A DNA stretch of 64,000 nucleotides. Origin: Quadrisphaera sp. RL12-1S. Lineage in GTDB: Bacteria > Actinomycetota > Actinomycetes > Actinomycetales > Quadrisphaeraceae. The stretch is from positions 296,739 to 360,738 of the forward strand of contig NZ_JACNME010000005.1 in the NCBI RefSeq assembly GCF_014270065.1, read 5' to 3'. Position 1 is the first letter of the stretch; each line of letters starts with the position of its first letter. Positions 63,872 through 64,000 of the stretch are shown in pieces. Made by a program: the position numbers and the translations under genes. The notes under the pieces are model-generated. The model did not search any database. It was not told where the DNA came from and worked only from the letters and a program-made list of their open reading frames with translations.

Positions 63872-64000
63872 TACGGGCGAGCCAGCCTGTACGCCGGGTC
63901 CTGTCCCCGCGGCCGGCGAACCGGTCGCGGGGGGCGGCCATCCATCTCGGGACGGCGTTGCCGCCGTCCTCATCGCTCCCGTCCCACGAGGGGCCGGGCG
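63872..64000 (-). ncRNA. rnpB: RNase P RNA, 3' part (gene continues beyond the window)
   Basis: The reverse complement of the last bases contains the conserved 3' region of bacterial type A RNase P RNA: a CCGAGATGGATGGCCGCC block, a long stem (CCCCGCGACCGG / CCGGCCGCGGGG around a TTCG-like loop), then GACAGGACCCGGCGTACAGG. This corresponds to the E. coli 3' end with CCTAGATGAATG ... GACAGAACCCGGCTTA. The usual ACAGAAC reads ACAGGAC here. The 3' end is near 63872-63876, six or so bases before the terminator stem. The 5' two thirds lie outside the window, so helix P4 cannot be completed. Confidence 0.85.

Noticed and set aside
63591..63941. Minus-strand open frame of about 116 codons at the right end
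   Set aside because: It runs through the RNase P RNA 3' end and its terminator; composition is not protein-like.
1..64000. tRNA, rRNA, IS element or prophage genes
   Set aside because: I saw no tRNA-like cloverleaf, no rRNA sequence and no transposase, integrase or phage structural protein on either strand; weak matches would need a covariance-model scan.

Overview
The window is a chromosomal segment from a very G+C-rich actinobacterium. Codon third positions are almost all G or C, GTG starts are common, and genes overlap by 4 bases as ATGA or GTGA. The gene mix (glnA2-glnE block, polyphosphate glucokinase, actinobacterial SPOR-like mini-protein, PP2C/anti-sigma switch proteins) and a methyl-accepting chemotaxis protein behind a FliA/WhiG-type promoter suggest a motile member of the Kineosporiaceae/Geodermatophilaceae kind. 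This placement is inferred from gene content only. There is no phage, integrase, IS transposase, CRISPR array or tRNA gene that I can support. An RNase P RNA gene (rnpB) enters at the right edge.

Layout. 0.1-12.9 kb: methyltransferase, a coupled sugar isomerase / hydroxyacyl-CoA-dehydrogenase-like pair, two SpoIIE-type PP2C phosphatases and an anti-sigma kinase, malate:quinone oxidoreductase, transglutaminase-like protein, amino-acid permease and a soluble Ser/Thr kinase. 13.0-13.9 kb: a scar with a 7-bp tandem repeat and two joined gene fragments. 13.9-16.6 kb: a TetR - membrane protein operon facing a macrolide-type glycosyltransferase, with two face-to-face promoters sharing one palindrome. 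16.6-21.1 kb: proC, an NAD kinase, a deazaflavin-dependent reductase, ogt and an aldehyde dehydrogenase.

21.2-32.0 kb is the most distinctive part: an eight-gene run encoding a carbamoyltransferase, a GT2-GmhB fusion, two GT9 heptosyltransferase-like enzymes, two further glycosyltransferases, a triple fusion GmhA-HldE kinase-HldE nucleotidyltransferase, and an SDR. Together the two fusions carry every step from sedoheptulose-7-phosphate to NDP-heptose. The locus therefore probably makes, transfers and carbamoylates a heptose-containing surface glycan or glycoside in a bacterium without LPS. A UDP-glucuronate-decarboxylase-like enzyme and a pair of GT2 enzymes at 35.9-38.9 kb may belong to the same glycan biology.

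32.0-39.3 kb: OhrR-like MarR regulator with an alpha/beta hydrolase, methionine aminopeptidase, AlkA glycosylase, 2'-5' RNA-ligase-like protein and two small unknown proteins. 39.2-39.75 kb is an imperfect tandem duplication whose two copies carry unrelated long hairpins. 39.7-45.7 kb: SDR, glnE, an amidotransferase and glnA2 as one nitrogen-related operon. 45.7-61.4 kb: MFS exporter, nadE-panB, VOC protein, WYL regulator, DinB protein, SPOR-like mini-protein, second methionine aminopeptidase, ppgK, a Ser/Ala-rich membrane protein, DoxX-like and CsbD proteins, SGNH hydrolase, Kup potassium transporter, cardiolipin synthase and a small Cys/His protein. 61.4-64.0 kb: AraC-type DNA-binding domain, an unusual MCP with a STAS-like tail, a gene-free 560-bp stretch, then the terminator and 3' part of rnpB.

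Many genes have a TANNNT hexamer 6-8 bases before the start codon and no Shine-Dalgarno sequence, so leaderless transcription looks common here. Perfect or near-perfect long hairpins sit in several intergenic gaps.
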